Part shown: positions 17,524-25,540 of the stretch, in pieces
Numbering within the stretch: position 1 is the stretch's first letter
Layout: every line of letters begins with the position of its first letter
Assembly: GCF_001601575.1 (NCBI RefSeq)
Contig: NZ_LOHZ01000015.1
Span: 1 to 64,000, forward strand
DNA length: 64,000 nt
DNA from: Thermovenabulum gondwanense
Lineage (GTDB): Bacteria > Bacillota > Thermosediminibacteria > Thermosediminibacterales > Thermosediminibacteraceae
Direction: 5' to 3'
Notes under the pieces: model-generated
Told to the model about the DNA's origin: nothing
Database searches by the model: none
What the model saw: only the letters and a program-made list of their open reading frames with translations
Program-made: the position numbers and the translations under genes

Positions 17524-18248
17524 GGCCTCATGCTTTCAGCTACCCTGATTATATCCTCTTCGCTTAATCTCCCGGTGATTATAAAATAAATCGAGCCCTT
17601 TTCGTATAAAAGCTGCCTTAAGCCGCTTTTTTTGAAATGAATGAGTGTGGCTTCAGAGCCCTTTATGCTGAGGTCTTTCACTTCTGCATCATTTGTCCGG
17701 AAATTATGAGAAAAGGCCGTTTCCCGTGCTACAGAAAATTGTTCAATTCTAAGCTCCTCACCTTCTGTTCCTTTTCTATAAATCAAAGCAACAGAAGCCT
17801 TCTCCCCACCGGAAATCTTCGCGCCGTGGAAACCGTATCCCTCCGGGAGGTATTCCGGGACTGCGATTTGAAAACCCACATTTTTCTGCACTTCATCAAT
17901 GGAGAGAATAAAATCTTTCGCTGTTCCGTAATTTTCTGAGACCGTCTTTCCTGAAATGGTCATTATATTATTCAAGTATTCCCTGACAATTTTGAAAAAC
18001 TTTGAATCAGCCGTGGCTTCCTTTCCGGCAATTCCCGTATAGACACCCATGAAAAAAACTATTAGAACAAAAGCCACACTTACAATTCTTTTTTTAATGG
18101 CTATCTTTTTGTTCTTTTGAGCTTCTAATTCTCTTTTTATTCTGACCCAAATTTCATCTTCGATATGTTTCGGAAGTGGGATGTCTTCAGCGTACTCCTT
18201 TATTTTTTTAGACAGATAAAGGTCGAAAGCGTCCTTATCCTTTTTCAT
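17520..18248 (-). CDS. Membrane-bound anti-sigma factor with DUF4367 domain
   Basis: This ~242-residue protein should hold the adjacent ECF sigma factor inactive until an envelope signal. Its cytoplasmic N terminus (DAFDLYLSKKIKEYAEDIPLP, then HIEDEIWVRIKREL) is followed by one membrane helix (IVSVAFVLIVFFMGVYTGIA at ~55-76) and an extracytoplasmic DUF4367 domain (GFQIAVPEYLPEGYGF, RQLLYEKGSIYFIITG). I start at 18248, where AGGGGCAGG gives a ribosome site, although an ATG six codons earlier is possible; either start overlaps the sigma gene. Decayed copies of this gene occur at 15.98, 20.69 and 35.6 kb. Confidence 0.85.
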   Translation of the reverse strand: MKKDKDAFDLYLSKKIKEYAEDIPLPKHIEDEIWVRIKRELEAQKNKKIAIKKRIVSVAFVLIVFFMGVYTGIAGKEATADSKFFKIVREYLNNIMTISGKTVSENYGTAKDFILSIDEVQKNVGFQIAVPEYLPEGYGFHGAKISGGEKASVALIYRKGTEGEELRIEQFSVARETAFSHNFRTNDAEVKDLSIKGSEATLIHFKKSGLRQLLYEKGSIYFIITGRLSEEDIIRVAESMRP

Positions 18249-18777
18249 CGCATCCTGCCCCTTCATTTTGTTCTCTAAAAAAATTCCTCAAAAACATCCT
18301 TGCGCGATAAAGCCTGCTTTTGACGGTTCCCACTGGTACACCGAGATACTTAGATATTTCATTTTCTGAAAGGTCGTTATAGTACTTCAATACTAAGATC
18401 TGCCTGTAAATTGGATTGAGCTGCTTTAAAGCATAATCCAGATCCATCCTGTTTTCGGCATCCGTAATTGTATCGGGCGAAACTTCCAGATTGGTATTCA
18501 GAGAAACTATCGTATCCATAAAGCTCTCATCTATGAGCACATACTTTGATTTATTTCGGATAAAGTTGATGGCTTTTTTGGTAGCGATAGCGCAGACCAG
18601 CGCCTGGAAGCGGGAAAGGTTAATAGGGCTTTTTTTCAATATTTCGCAGGCAGCTAAAAAAGCCTCTTGGACGGAATCATGAGCGATATTTTCGTCCTGA
18701 GCGACCAAGAAAGCCGCCCTGTAAGCTTTTGAAAAATAACTGCGGTAGAGACTCTCGAAAAGGTCAAAATTTTCCAT
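18235..18777 (-). CDS. ECF RNA polymerase sigma factor
   Basis: This 180-residue sigma-70-family protein has region 2 (FESLYRSYFSKAYRAAFLVAQ..., HDSVQEAFLAAC) and region 4 (LNPIYRQILVLKYYNDLSEN, then EISKYLGVPVGTVKSRLYRAR), with no region 3, as in ECF factors. It overlaps the downstream anti-sigma gene, the usual partner arrangement. A good AAGGCGG ribosome site precedes the ATG at 18777. No copy of the shared ECF promoter faces this gene; copy 2 lies in the intergenic region but points the other way, so sigma transcription probably comes from a housekeeping promoter. Confidence 0.92.
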   Translation of the reverse strand: MENFDLFESLYRSYFSKAYRAAFLVAQDENIAHDSVQEAFLAACEILKKSPINLSRFQALVCAIATKKAINFIRNKSKYVLIDESFMDTIVSLNTNLEVSPDTITDAENRMDLDYALKQLNPIYRQILVLKYYNDLSENEISKYLGVPVGTVKSRLYRARMFLRNFFREQNEGAGCDEKG

Positions 18778-18838
18778 TTTAAAATACCGCCTTTTTGAAA
18801 GAATCTTTAATATTATTATAAAAAATTTTTCAACTAAA

Positions 18839-18876
18839 GGGAACTTTTTGGAGGCATAAAACGACTATATTATAGG
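18839..18876 (+). promoter_or_regulatory. ECF-sigma promoter, copy 2
   Basis: GGGAACTTTTTGG and CGACTATATTATAGG with 17 bases between GGAAC and CGAC. It is ~30 bases before the ATG at 18907 and points away from the divergent sigma gene. Confidence 0.85.
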
Positions 18877-18906
18877 AAAAAAATTAAGAGTAGGAGTGAA
18901 CAGCGA

Positions 18907-19092
18907 ATGTGCTTTCTTTATAACAAATTTGTTTTAGTTTCTTCTCTCCTATTTGTTATTTTGTTTACCGTTAATCTTTATAAACCATTTACTGCTTTGG
19001 AATTGATCAAGGCAATTATTAGCGGACTTCTATTGGGAATAATTGTAGGAATGATTTTGTATGTTTTGTTTGGATGGAAAAAATCAGCATAA
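18907..19092 (+). CDS. Small two-helix membrane protein of the ECF island
   Basis: This 61-residue protein is almost entirely two hydrophobic segments (FVLVSSLLFVILFTVNLY and AIISGLLLGIIVGMILYVLF) joined by a short polar loop, ending GWKKSA. AGGAGTG precedes the ATG and the ECF promoter copy 2 lies just upstream. It sits divergently next to the sigma/anti-sigma pair, so it could be an envelope effector or modulate signalling. The end of this gene, its terminator and the next promoter are repeated near 16.02-16.11 kb. Family not recognised. Confidence 0.6.
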   Translation: MCFLYNKFVLVSSLLFVILFTVNLYKPFTALELIKAIISGLLLGIIVGMILYVLFGWKKSA

Positions 19093-19123
19093 GGAGCGGG
19101 GAAAACCCGTTCTTTTTTTATTA
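19093..19123 (+). terminator. Terminator of the 61-aa gene
   Basis: GCGGG/CCCGT stem with a GAAAA loop followed by TCTTTTTTTATTA, immediately after the stop codon. Confidence 0.65.
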
Positions 19124-19140
19124 AAAAATTTTCAATTTCA

Positions 19141-19180
19141 GGGAACTTTTTGGCAGCATAAAACGACTATTTTATAGAGG
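19141..19180 (+). promoter_or_regulatory. ECF-sigma promoter, copy 3
   Basis: GGGAACTTTTTGG and CGACTATTTTATAGAGG with 17 bases between GGAAC and CGAC, ~27 bases before the ATG at 19207. Confidence 0.85.
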
Positions 19181-19206
19181 AGAAAATTAAAAGGGGGATG
19201 GTTTTT

Positions 19207-19686
19207 ATGAGTTACAGGCCGCTTAAATTGATCTCAATTTTGATCTTAATCTTAAGCCTTTGTTTCCCAGTCTTTGCAGCGTCACCCGAGAAAATCGAGA
19301 GGGATTACGCAGTATCACACAACATGAGAGGCCTTTCCGGGGATATAAATGGATATTATACCGAGCAAGAAGACTATTTGATAGATATCTGGCACTGCCG
19401 CATCCAGGATCAGAGGAATGGTTCGGTAGAAATTTACGGTTATACTCAGTGCAATAGAATGTGCGACAAAGTAGTTGTTAAGCTTGTCTTACAGAAGTAT
19501 ACGGGTTCTTCATGGGTAGATGTGGCTTCATATACCTTTACTGATTACGACACCGATTACGTTGAGGGAGGGAAAGTGGTTTTGGTGGAAAGGGGTAAGT
19601 ATTACAGGGTAAAAAGTTATCACTATGCTTATGATGGTATATCTGATTCAACGACTGCAACCACGAATGAGATTTACGTAAAGTAA
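19207..19686 (+). CDS. Secreted protein of the ECF island
   Basis: A 159-residue exported protein with a signal peptide (LKLISILILILSLCFPVFA, cut after FAA). The mature part is a single beta-rich domain with a probable disulfide pair (HCRIQ and QCNRMC) and the pattern VVVKLVLQKYTGSSWVDVASYTF, which recalls small Ig-like DUF6147-type secreted proteins; that similarity is from memory only. ATG 19207 is chosen because AAGGGGG touches the ATG at 19198 but lies 9 bases from 19207. It is the best preserved secreted product under the ECF promoters. Confidence 0.7.
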   Translation: MSYRPLKLISILILILSLCFPVFAASPEKIERDYAVSHNMRGLSGDINGYYTEQEDYLIDIWHCRIQDQRNGSVEIYGYTQCNRMCDKVVVKLVLQKYTGSSWVDVASYTFTDYDTDYVEGGKVVLVERGKYYRVKSYHYAYDGISDSTTATTNEIYVK

Positions 19687-19719
19687 CCCGCTTTTTGCCC
19701 TCAAGGTACATCAGCTCCT

Positions 19720-20118
19720 TAAATATATAAATGGTATATAATTCCATACCTAGACCAAAGGCCGCTTGTTAAAAATGGTAAAACATATTTGCCTTTAAGG
19801 TTGATTTTTGATATTCTTGGGTATCAGGTCTATTGGAATAAAGATGACGGCAATATAACTATATATAACGAGCAGGGGACGATGATATTAAATACTTCCA
19901 CAGTCGAATATAAAGTGGCACGCAATTCCGCGGAAGTCAAGTGTGTAATTAAAAACACATCGGGTGAAACTATTCCCAAAAATAAACTGGTTGCCGTGAA
20001 GGATACGGTGAGTGGACAGTTACTTACATTTGCGACAGAGATTTATAGAAACAGGGGCAAAGAAATTGCAGGTAGCGAATTGATACCCGTTTCCCAACTA
20101 ATCCACCGTACTGTTTGA
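19720..20118 (+). pseudogene. Copper-amine-oxidase-like (stalk) domain fragment
   Basis: The frame from about 19723 reads PYLDQRPLVKNGKTYLPLRL, then IFDILGYQVYWNKDDGNITI, the typical repeat of the Cu_amine_oxidN1 domain of surface proteins. It has no start codon until a TTG inside the motif and no export signal. It ends after a further ~80 residues (SAEVKCVIKNTSGETIPKN...). The 5' part of the gene is missing, so this is probably a remnant of a larger surface protein. Confidence 0.55.
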
Positions 20119-20261
20119 TAAGAAAATTGGTACATAGCATTGCGGAAGGGTTTGACACAGGATTTTCGCTATTTGGCAAAGCGGTATTTGCCACTTTGGT
20201 ATAAAACGGGGGAAGTTCCGGCCAGAGCTTGAACTACAGAAACGTTCATAAAACGTTCTCT

Positions 20262-20590
20262 GTCATCTCCTCACTCCGCCAGCAGTCTCGGGGCCAGCCA
20301 CGAACCCGCTCCAGGTAGGTTTCCGAACAACCTGCTGTCGGAGTGGAGATTAAAAAGGCGTTCTATCTCCTTGTCATATTCTTTGATTTGCTCGAGGAGC
20401 GGTTCGAGTTGAGAAAGTATAGCCAGCATAAAACGGGCTTTGGTTCTGGCAACTACCGGGCTTGCCTTCAGTTGAGGAGAATGCAGCTTCTGATAGATTT
20501 CCATAGCCGCCTCACTAGGTTTTGGGTGTTTATGAGATTTTAAGAAAGCTGTCATTTTTGATACATAAAGTTTTTGTGCTGTTTCCAAGG
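20262..20590 (-). pseudogene. IS110-family transposase fragment
   Basis: The minus-strand frame of ~105 residues reads MLAILSQLEPLLEQIKEYDK...HSDSRLFGNLPGAGSWLAPRLLAE, the end of the linker and start of the Transposase_20 domain of IS110. Both the N-terminal RuvC-like domain and the C-terminal part are missing. No flanking repeats remain visible. Confidence 0.65.
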
Positions 20591-20687
20591 TAGGGTAATT
20601 CTTTTAAAAATCTAGTGCAGCAGAAAATAGGAGCGGCGATTTTTTGTTAAGTGAATGAAAAGCATAAACTTTTTATTATTCTGAACC

Positions 20688-20712
20688 ATACCTCATCTTC
20701 GATATGTTTACG
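20688..20712 (-). pseudogene. Relic of the anti-sigma gene (HIEDE segment)
   Basis: CTCATCTTCGATATGTTT repeats the part of the intact anti-sigma gene at 18.15 kb that encodes HIEDEI on the minus strand. It immediately precedes ECF promoter copy 4, so a cassette end was duplicated here. Confidence 0.4.
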
Positions 20713-20739
20713 TGTCTATTAAAAAAAATTTTATTTTAT

Positions 20740-20779
20740 GGGAACTTTTTGGCATCATAAAACGACTATATTATAGGGG
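20740..20779 (+). promoter_or_regulatory. ECF-sigma promoter, copy 4
   Basis: GGGAACTTTTTGG and CGACTATATTATAGG with 17 bases between GGAAC and CGAC. It is the nearest promoter upstream of the secreted-protein run from 20.9 to 24.5 kb. Confidence 0.85.
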
Positions 20780-20970
20780 AAAAAGAATGCCACCCACAGT
20801 AAATTTTTTAAGTAAACCACAAGGAAGAGGGTGAGAACTATGAAAGGATAGCATTGTAATAGCATAGAACTAAGGATATTAATAATGCGGGAGGGATTAA
20901 AAATGAAATTATTGAAAAAATTATCTATAATGATTTTATATTCTTATTTTGCTTAAGTAATACATTAGCA

Positions 20971-21618
20971 ATGCCTTTTGATAAAAATTTACCAAGTGCA
21001 AAAGATGATAGGATTATATTGAGATCTCAAATAATTACCCAGCCTCAATTTGATTCTGATAGGGGAATAGGTGTGGAATATGTAGATCCGGGTTATGGAA
21101 CTGTAAAAATAGAAGATGTTTTAACTAAGGAAGTCGGATATATGAATGCGACCCCAAGGAAAAGTTTTACCAGTTTTGAAACATTTAAATACGCTTCAGT
21201 ATTGATAATTAAGGCGGTACCTGGTATTGGAGATATATACAGAAGAGGAGAAGAAATATACAACGCGTTAAAGGCCGTTTATACTGATTTGTCGAATATT
21301 GATCCTTATAAAAGGGTTGAAGTTGAAACGAAGTATACATATAGAGATTTTTATCACGATCTTTATGTCTGGGATTATAGTAAGACCTGGAAATATATTG
21401 GTTATAGTTTAAGCAGATATTATTATAGAATTTATGGTATGTGGTATTTTGATTCGAAAATTGGAGAATTTAGATATAATGTAGAATATTACACTCATCA
21501 AAATGGCTACCCTCCCGAAGTTATAGCAAAGGCTCCAAACTATATGAAATACAATGTGTTAAGTCAATTGGCATATGAAGCATGGAAGATGGGGAGAACG
21601 TATTATGAAACATATTAA
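20971..21618 (+). CDS. Secreted protein of the ECF island, signal peptide frameshifted
   Basis: The mature part (MPFDKNLPSAKDDRIILRSQ... to MGRTYYETY) is open for 215 residues, aromatic-rich (YRDFYHDLYVWDYSKTWKYIG) and ends in VLSQLAYEAW. Upstream, ATG 20903 behind GGGAGGG begins a good signal peptide (MKLLKKLSIMILYSYF) that runs into TAA; the following codons FCLSNTLA belong to the frame of the mature protein. One missing or extra base thus separates signal and body. The ATG at 20971 has no ribosome site, so the gene is probably silent unless the shift is a sequencing error. A C-terminal relic of a relative lies at 24.5-24.65 kb. Confidence 0.6.
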   Translation: MPFDKNLPSAKDDRIILRSQIITQPQFDSDRGIGVEYVDPGYGTVKIEDVLTKEVGYMNATPRKSFTSFETFKYASVLIIKAVPGIGDIYRRGEEIYNALKAVYTDLSNIDPYKRVEVETKYTYRDFYHDLYVWDYSKTWKYIGYSLSRYYYRIYGMWYFDSKIGEFRYNVEYYTHQNGYPPEVIAKAPNYMKYNVLSQLAYEAWKMGRTYYETY

Positions 21619-22147
21619 GAAATTCATTATCTTTCATATTCTTTTTTCTTTTTTATTTTTAACTGGATGCAAATATTTTGCCACTCCTTTTCTCCCGGAT
21701 GTTGATTTCGTAATAGACAGAATAAATTCAGGGGCCAGTGAAATAGATTATGAAAAATACGTAAGAATTGAGATGTATAAATCTAGATTGCTTTTCGATC
21801 ATACCACGGTGGAAGGCGGTCCGGATGATGAATTGTGCAATTTGATATATGATTTTAGAGTAATAAATATTTCAAATGAGACTATTAAAGTAAATTTAAA
21901 ATGGTTTGTTCCTCCGGAGTTAAACCCCATAATTATTGCTGGCCAAAAAATGGAAATGCTTTCACCTCATGAGTATAGGGAATTGAAACCCGGAGAAAAA
22001 ATTCATGTCGAAGTAGGAGTATTGATGAAGCACTATAATAAACTTTCGGAAGAAGAAAAGAAGATTTTCCATCAATATAAGGATACGCTTTATTTCGAGT
22101 TAAGGATCAATGGGAAGAGAGCTTATGCTAAAGTTTCTGCAGAATAA
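21605..22147 (+). CDS. Lipoprotein
   Basis: This 180-residue lipoprotein has a clear signal ending FLFLTGC, so Cys would be lipidated and the protein anchored outside the membrane. ATG 21605 is chosen because GGGGAG lies upstream and the signal begins there (MKHIKKFIIFHILF); it overlaps the previous gene's stop. The mature part is a beta-rich domain (LCNLIYDFRVINISNETIKV, LKPGEKIHVEVGVL), similar in form to ligand or assembly domains of surface lipoproteins. Not recognised further. Probably transcribed with its neighbours from ECF promoter copy 4. Confidence 0.7.
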   Translation: MKHIKKFIIFHILFSFLFLTGCKYFATPFLPDVDFVIDRINSGASEIDYEKYVRIEMYKSRLLFDHTTVEGGPDDELCNLIYDFRVINISNETIKVNLKWFVPPELNPIIIAGQKMEMLSPHEYRELKPGEKIHVEVGVLMKHYNKLSEEEKKIFHQYKDTLYFELRINGKRAYAKVSAE

Positions 22148-22322
22148 GTTAGAATCCATTCTACATATTTTGTGTTTTTATCCAAAATACTATTGGATTC
22201 CGAATAAGATTTTTAAATTCTCAACCTCATTAAAATTTAATCATTGTATATATTTGCTTAAAAAGTTTTTTGAAATAATTCAAAAAATATTTTGGAAAAA
22301 AGAATGAAAGGGGTTGTCAAAA

Positions 22323-23102
22323 TTGAAGAAAGTTAAAATTTCGGTACTTGTATTTATTCTAACCCTCACCTTTATAAAACCTTCAATTGCTTTGGCACAT
22401 ATACCTCCATTTTATTGTCAAAAAGCAGGCAACTATGAAGGTGGTTACTGGGGGGAAGGAGTTCCTGATGATAAAAAACAGGAAATTTCAAAAACTGGAT
22501 GTGCTATTTCATGTTGCGCTATGGTGTTGTATCCAAGCAAAGCTTATATATATGATGAAAGAGTTAACAAGAGTCAATATTCTTCTGCTGATCCCTATGT
22601 GGTTTATAGAGCCAATGGCGACAGCACATATGCTAATTGGGATATTATAAGAAAGAAATTTGGATGGAATAAATATTATCATGTTAGTTTTACAAGTTAT
22701 GATGCTTCTAAAAAAGCAATTGAACTTGATAAATATCTTGATGCAGGGAAACATCCAATCGGAAGAATTCCTGGACACTTTGTTACTTTTGTTAGCTCGG
22801 AGATTATAGGCCCTGTTTCTATTGATAAAGATATTAAAATAAATGAGCATGTTATAATAAATAAAGACCCAAAAACTGTTACCAAGGATGAAATTGTTCC
22901 CTTGACTGATGAGGAATTAAAGGAATTTTTTGGAGATACACTACCCGTAAAAAATAGTTTTTTGACGAAGAACACAATGTACGATTGGTCTTTTAAAATT
23001 CATGACCCGGGGACAAAATATGGCAAAAATATCTATTTTGCAGATAATATAAAAGGAGCTACATTAGATGACCTGGATAGAATAACCATATTTGAGGAAT
23101 AA
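22323..23102 (+). CDS. Secreted C39-like cysteine peptidase family protein
   Basis: This 259-residue exported protein has a signal peptide (KISVLVFILTLTFIKPSIALA) and a papain-fold C39_2-like domain: FYCQKAGNYEGG, GCAISCCAMVL (candidate catalytic Cys with oxyanion context), PIGRIPGHFVTFV (candidate His), then a late IHDPGTKYG (candidate Asp). Such proteins are found as cell-wall or peptide hydrolases. TTG 22323 is preferred: GAAAGGGG lies 9 bases away, but it would touch the TTG at 22314. It lies in the run of exported genes and ends 15 bases before the next start. Substrate unknown. Confidence 0.7.
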   Translation: MKKVKISVLVFILTLTFIKPSIALAHIPPFYCQKAGNYEGGYWGEGVPDDKKQEISKTGCAISCCAMVLYPSKAYIYDERVNKSQYSSADPYVVYRANGDSTYANWDIIRKKFGWNKYYHVSFTSYDASKKAIELDKYLDAGKHPIGRIPGHFVTFVSSEIIGPVSIDKDIKINEHVIINKDPKTVTKDEIVPLTDEELKEFFGDTLPVKNSFLTKNTMYDWSFKIHDPGTKYGKNIYFADNIKGATLDDLDRITIFEE

Positions 23103-23117
23103 GTGGAGGTGGAGAAA

Positions 23118-24500
23118 ATGTATAAAACTGCCAAGCTATTTTTATTAGCAATTTTTCTTTTTTTAGTTACGGGTTGCGAAGTACAACAACCTTCGATTTT
23201 AGATTACATCGAAGAAAGGGACTCAGAAACGCTTTCGGCAGAGAAAAACAATAACAGCTACTTACAATGGGGGTACCCGAATGATTTAAATAATATGAAA
23301 CATCGTCCTTTAGATCTAGTTGATATAGCTTTGAGCAATGATAGAAATACCGTTTATACCAATTATTTTGAGGGTAGGCTCACTGCAATAGATTCTAAAA
23401 GTGGAAAAGAATTATGGAACTATGATTTGCCTGAAGGCTCCGATATTGTTCAAATAGGGGTCCATCCGTATAATAATGATATTTACTTGATGGATCTTCC
23501 AAATTTGCAAGTATGGGTTTTATCCTATGAAGGGAAGCTGAAGAATCAGATTTCCTTTGGTATGGGTAATTATGCGATTAAAATGGTACCCTCATTTATT
23601 TTTACAAAAAAAGGACGTTGTTATTTCGGGGCACCCGATGGAAAAGTTTACTGTGTTGATGATAATGGAAAAGTTTTATGGGCAACAACCGTTGTAGGAT
23701 CTAAAACATCCGGGGAAGTTCATCCGGTAAGCGATCTTGCTATTACAAAAGACGAGAGAACGATAGTAGCCGCAGCTTTTATTGAACCGACTAACCCTGT
23801 TTACGGAATTGACGCTGATTCGGGGGAAATAAGGTGGCAATATAGTCATAGCAAATATACAAATATAAATTACATAACAGTGGACGATGAAAATAACGTA
23901 CTTTTGGCAGCTAATGATCCGAAAGAAATGAAAAGATGGAATTCTACAAATCCCGACGAACAAGAACCACCGATGGAAGAAATAAACTCAACCGTGGGCG
24001 GTGCGGTAATACTACTTGATGCGAACGGCAAGGAGAAAAAAATTATTGAAATACCAAGACAGTTTGGATTAGTGCATGTAAAAGGCGACCCTAAAAGGAA
24101 TCGTATATACGCAACAGGTCATACTTGTTTTGATAGATTATCAGCTGTATGGGCACTTTTTGCAGCTGATTATGAAGGCAACATATTGTGGGACACCTTA
24201 AAATATCCAATATTATTGGCGGGTTATACAAATAGCGAGTTTTTAAAATTACAAGATTTTTATATCTATCTTGGAAGCTATGGGGATATAAAAAAGATTG
24301 ATATTGATGGCAACCTAATTGCTGAATATAAAATCCTTGAAGAAGGAAAATCTGTAATTTCAGGAGTTAATTTAGAAGGTTCTGCGTCGATAATTGCTGC
24401 AGACGAAAATGAAAAATCGCTTTACGTATTTTGTGGAGAAGAAAAACACCATGAAGAATACGGGTCAATAGGGAGAATATATAAACTTAAGCTGGAGTAA
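23118..24500 (+). CDS. PQQ-like beta-propeller lipoprotein
   Basis: This 460-residue lipoprotein begins MYKTAKLFLLAIFLFLVTGC, with GGAGGTGGAG as ribosome site. The body is made of repeated blades such as LTAIDSKSGKELWNYDLP, VYCVDDNGKVLWATTV and YGIDADSGEIRWQYS, the PQQ/BamB-like signature. Such propellers bind partners or ligands outside the cell rather than catalyse without a cofactor. It closes the exported gene run, 15 bases after the C39-like gene. A blade count would need a structure prediction. Confidence 0.8.
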   Translation: MYKTAKLFLLAIFLFLVTGCEVQQPSILDYIEERDSETLSAEKNNNSYLQWGYPNDLNNMKHRPLDLVDIALSNDRNTVYTNYFEGRLTAIDSKSGKELWNYDLPEGSDIVQIGVHPYNNDIYLMDLPNLQVWVLSYEGKLKNQISFGMGNYAIKMVPSFIFTKKGRCYFGAPDGKVYCVDDNGKVLWATTVVGSKTSGEVHPVSDLAITKDERTIVAAAFIEPTNPVYGIDADSGEIRWQYSHSKYTNINYITVDDENNVLLAANDPKEMKRWNSTNPDEQEPPMEEINSTVGGAVILLDANGKEKKIIEIPRQFGLVHVKGDPKRNRIYATGHTCFDRLSAVWALFAADYEGNILWDTLKYPILLAGYTNSEFLKLQDFYIYLGSYGDIKKIDIDGNLIAEYKILEEGKSVISGVNLEGSASIIAADENEKSLYVFCGEEKHHEEYGSIGRIYKLKLE

Positions 24501-24648
24501 AATCTCCAATTTTTTTACTACTGCTTCTCCATATCCAAGTACTAATATAGATGGTGAGATAAAGGGGGTCGTTAAAAATGGAGATTTATTTATAACGTTA
24601 AATCAATTAGCATATGAGGCATGTATAAGTCCCGAAGCGAAAAAGTGA
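24495..24648 (+). pseudogene. C-terminal relic related to the 20971 protein
   Basis: A frame without a start ends NGDLFITLNQLAYEACISPEA and a stop. TTAAATCAATTAGCATATGAGGCATG resembles in sense the VLSQLAYEAW ending at 21.57 kb. It is therefore the tail of a lost paralog of that secreted protein, showing the family was once present in tandem. Confidence 0.45.
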
Positions 24649-24651
24649 TAG

Positions 24652-24684
24652 CGAACGCCACTTTTATATGGTGGCGTTTTTTTA
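24652..24684 (+). terminator. Rho-independent terminator
   Basis: AACGCCAC pairs with GTGGCGTT across TTTTATATG, followed by TTTTTTAG. It closes the exported-protein run. Confidence 0.8.
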
Positions 24685-24835
24685 GTTTTGATTTATAACT
24701 TTATAAATTCTTTATTAATTCGGGTTATTATCTTTATATAAAAATAAAACTAATTTTCAAAAGATGATTAAACTTCTTTTAAGTTCGGCTAAATCCGGTA
24801 AATCTTCCGAAATTTCGATAGAAAGGATGGTAAGA

Positions 24836-25540
24836 TTGGCAGAGTATATTCTTGAAACCAGAAATCTTAGAAAATACTACCGGAGGCAGTTAGTGGTTAA
24901 AGATGTCTCGCTGCGCGTTCCGGCAGGGTCTATATACGGTCTCATCGGTCCTAATGGTTCGGGAAAATCAACGATTTTAAAGCTGCTGACGGGTTTGTTG
25001 CATCCCGATGGGGGAGAAATAATTGTCTTCGGTGAGCCCTGGCAGAGAAAGCACCTGGCGCATATCGGAGCGTTAATAGAATCTCCGGCCATTTACGGGA
25101 ACCTCACTGCCGCGGAAAACCTTCTGATTCACACCAAATTGATGGGATTGCCCGGGGGCGTTATAGATGAAGTGCTGGGCACGGTTGGTTTAAAAGATGC
25201 CGGCAAAAAATTGGCGTCTCAGTTTTCATTGGGAATGAAACAGCGCTTAGGCATAGCAATAGCCTTGTTGGGAGAGCCAAAGCTGTTAATTCTCGATGAG
25301 CCAACCAATGGCATCGACCCCGTCGGAATTCAAGAACTTAGGGGATTGATCCGCTCGCTTTCAAAAAGGGGTATCACGGTGATTCTGTCAAGTCATATAC
25401 TGAAGGAAGTATCGCAGGTTGTAGATTATATAGGAATTATCAGCGACGGTCGGTTGAAATATCAGGGGAAGATCAACCCTGACGAAGACCTCGAGTCCCT
25501 TTTTATGGAAGTTTTAAACATCGAGGAGGATAAAAAATGA
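24836..25540 (+). CDS. ABC transporter ATPase, lantibiotic-resistance type
   Basis: This 234-residue ATPase of the BcrA/LanF/CprA type has Walker A GPNGSGKST, signature FSLGMKQRLG (ABC-2 drug-type signature), Walker B LLILDEP and an H-loop SSHIL. TTG 24836 is chosen: AAAGGATGG provides the ribosome site, and MAEYILETRNLRKYY is the usual start; the longer frame from 24764 has no site. It is followed with an ATGA overlap by two small permeases and a two-component pair, the composition of CprABC-RK/LanFEG-RK modules that remove lantibiotics from the membrane. The actual drug is not predictable. Confidence 0.88.
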   Translation: MAEYILETRNLRKYYRRQLVVKDVSLRVPAGSIYGLIGPNGSGKSTILKLLTGLLHPDGGEIIVFGEPWQRKHLAHIGALIESPAIYGNLTAAENLLIHTKLMGLPGGVIDEVLGTVGLKDAGKKLASQFSLGMKQRLGIAIALLGEPKLLILDEPTNGIDPVGIQELRGLIRSLSKRGITVILSSHILKEVSQVVDYIGIISDGRLKYQGKINPDEDLESLFMEVLNIEEDKK

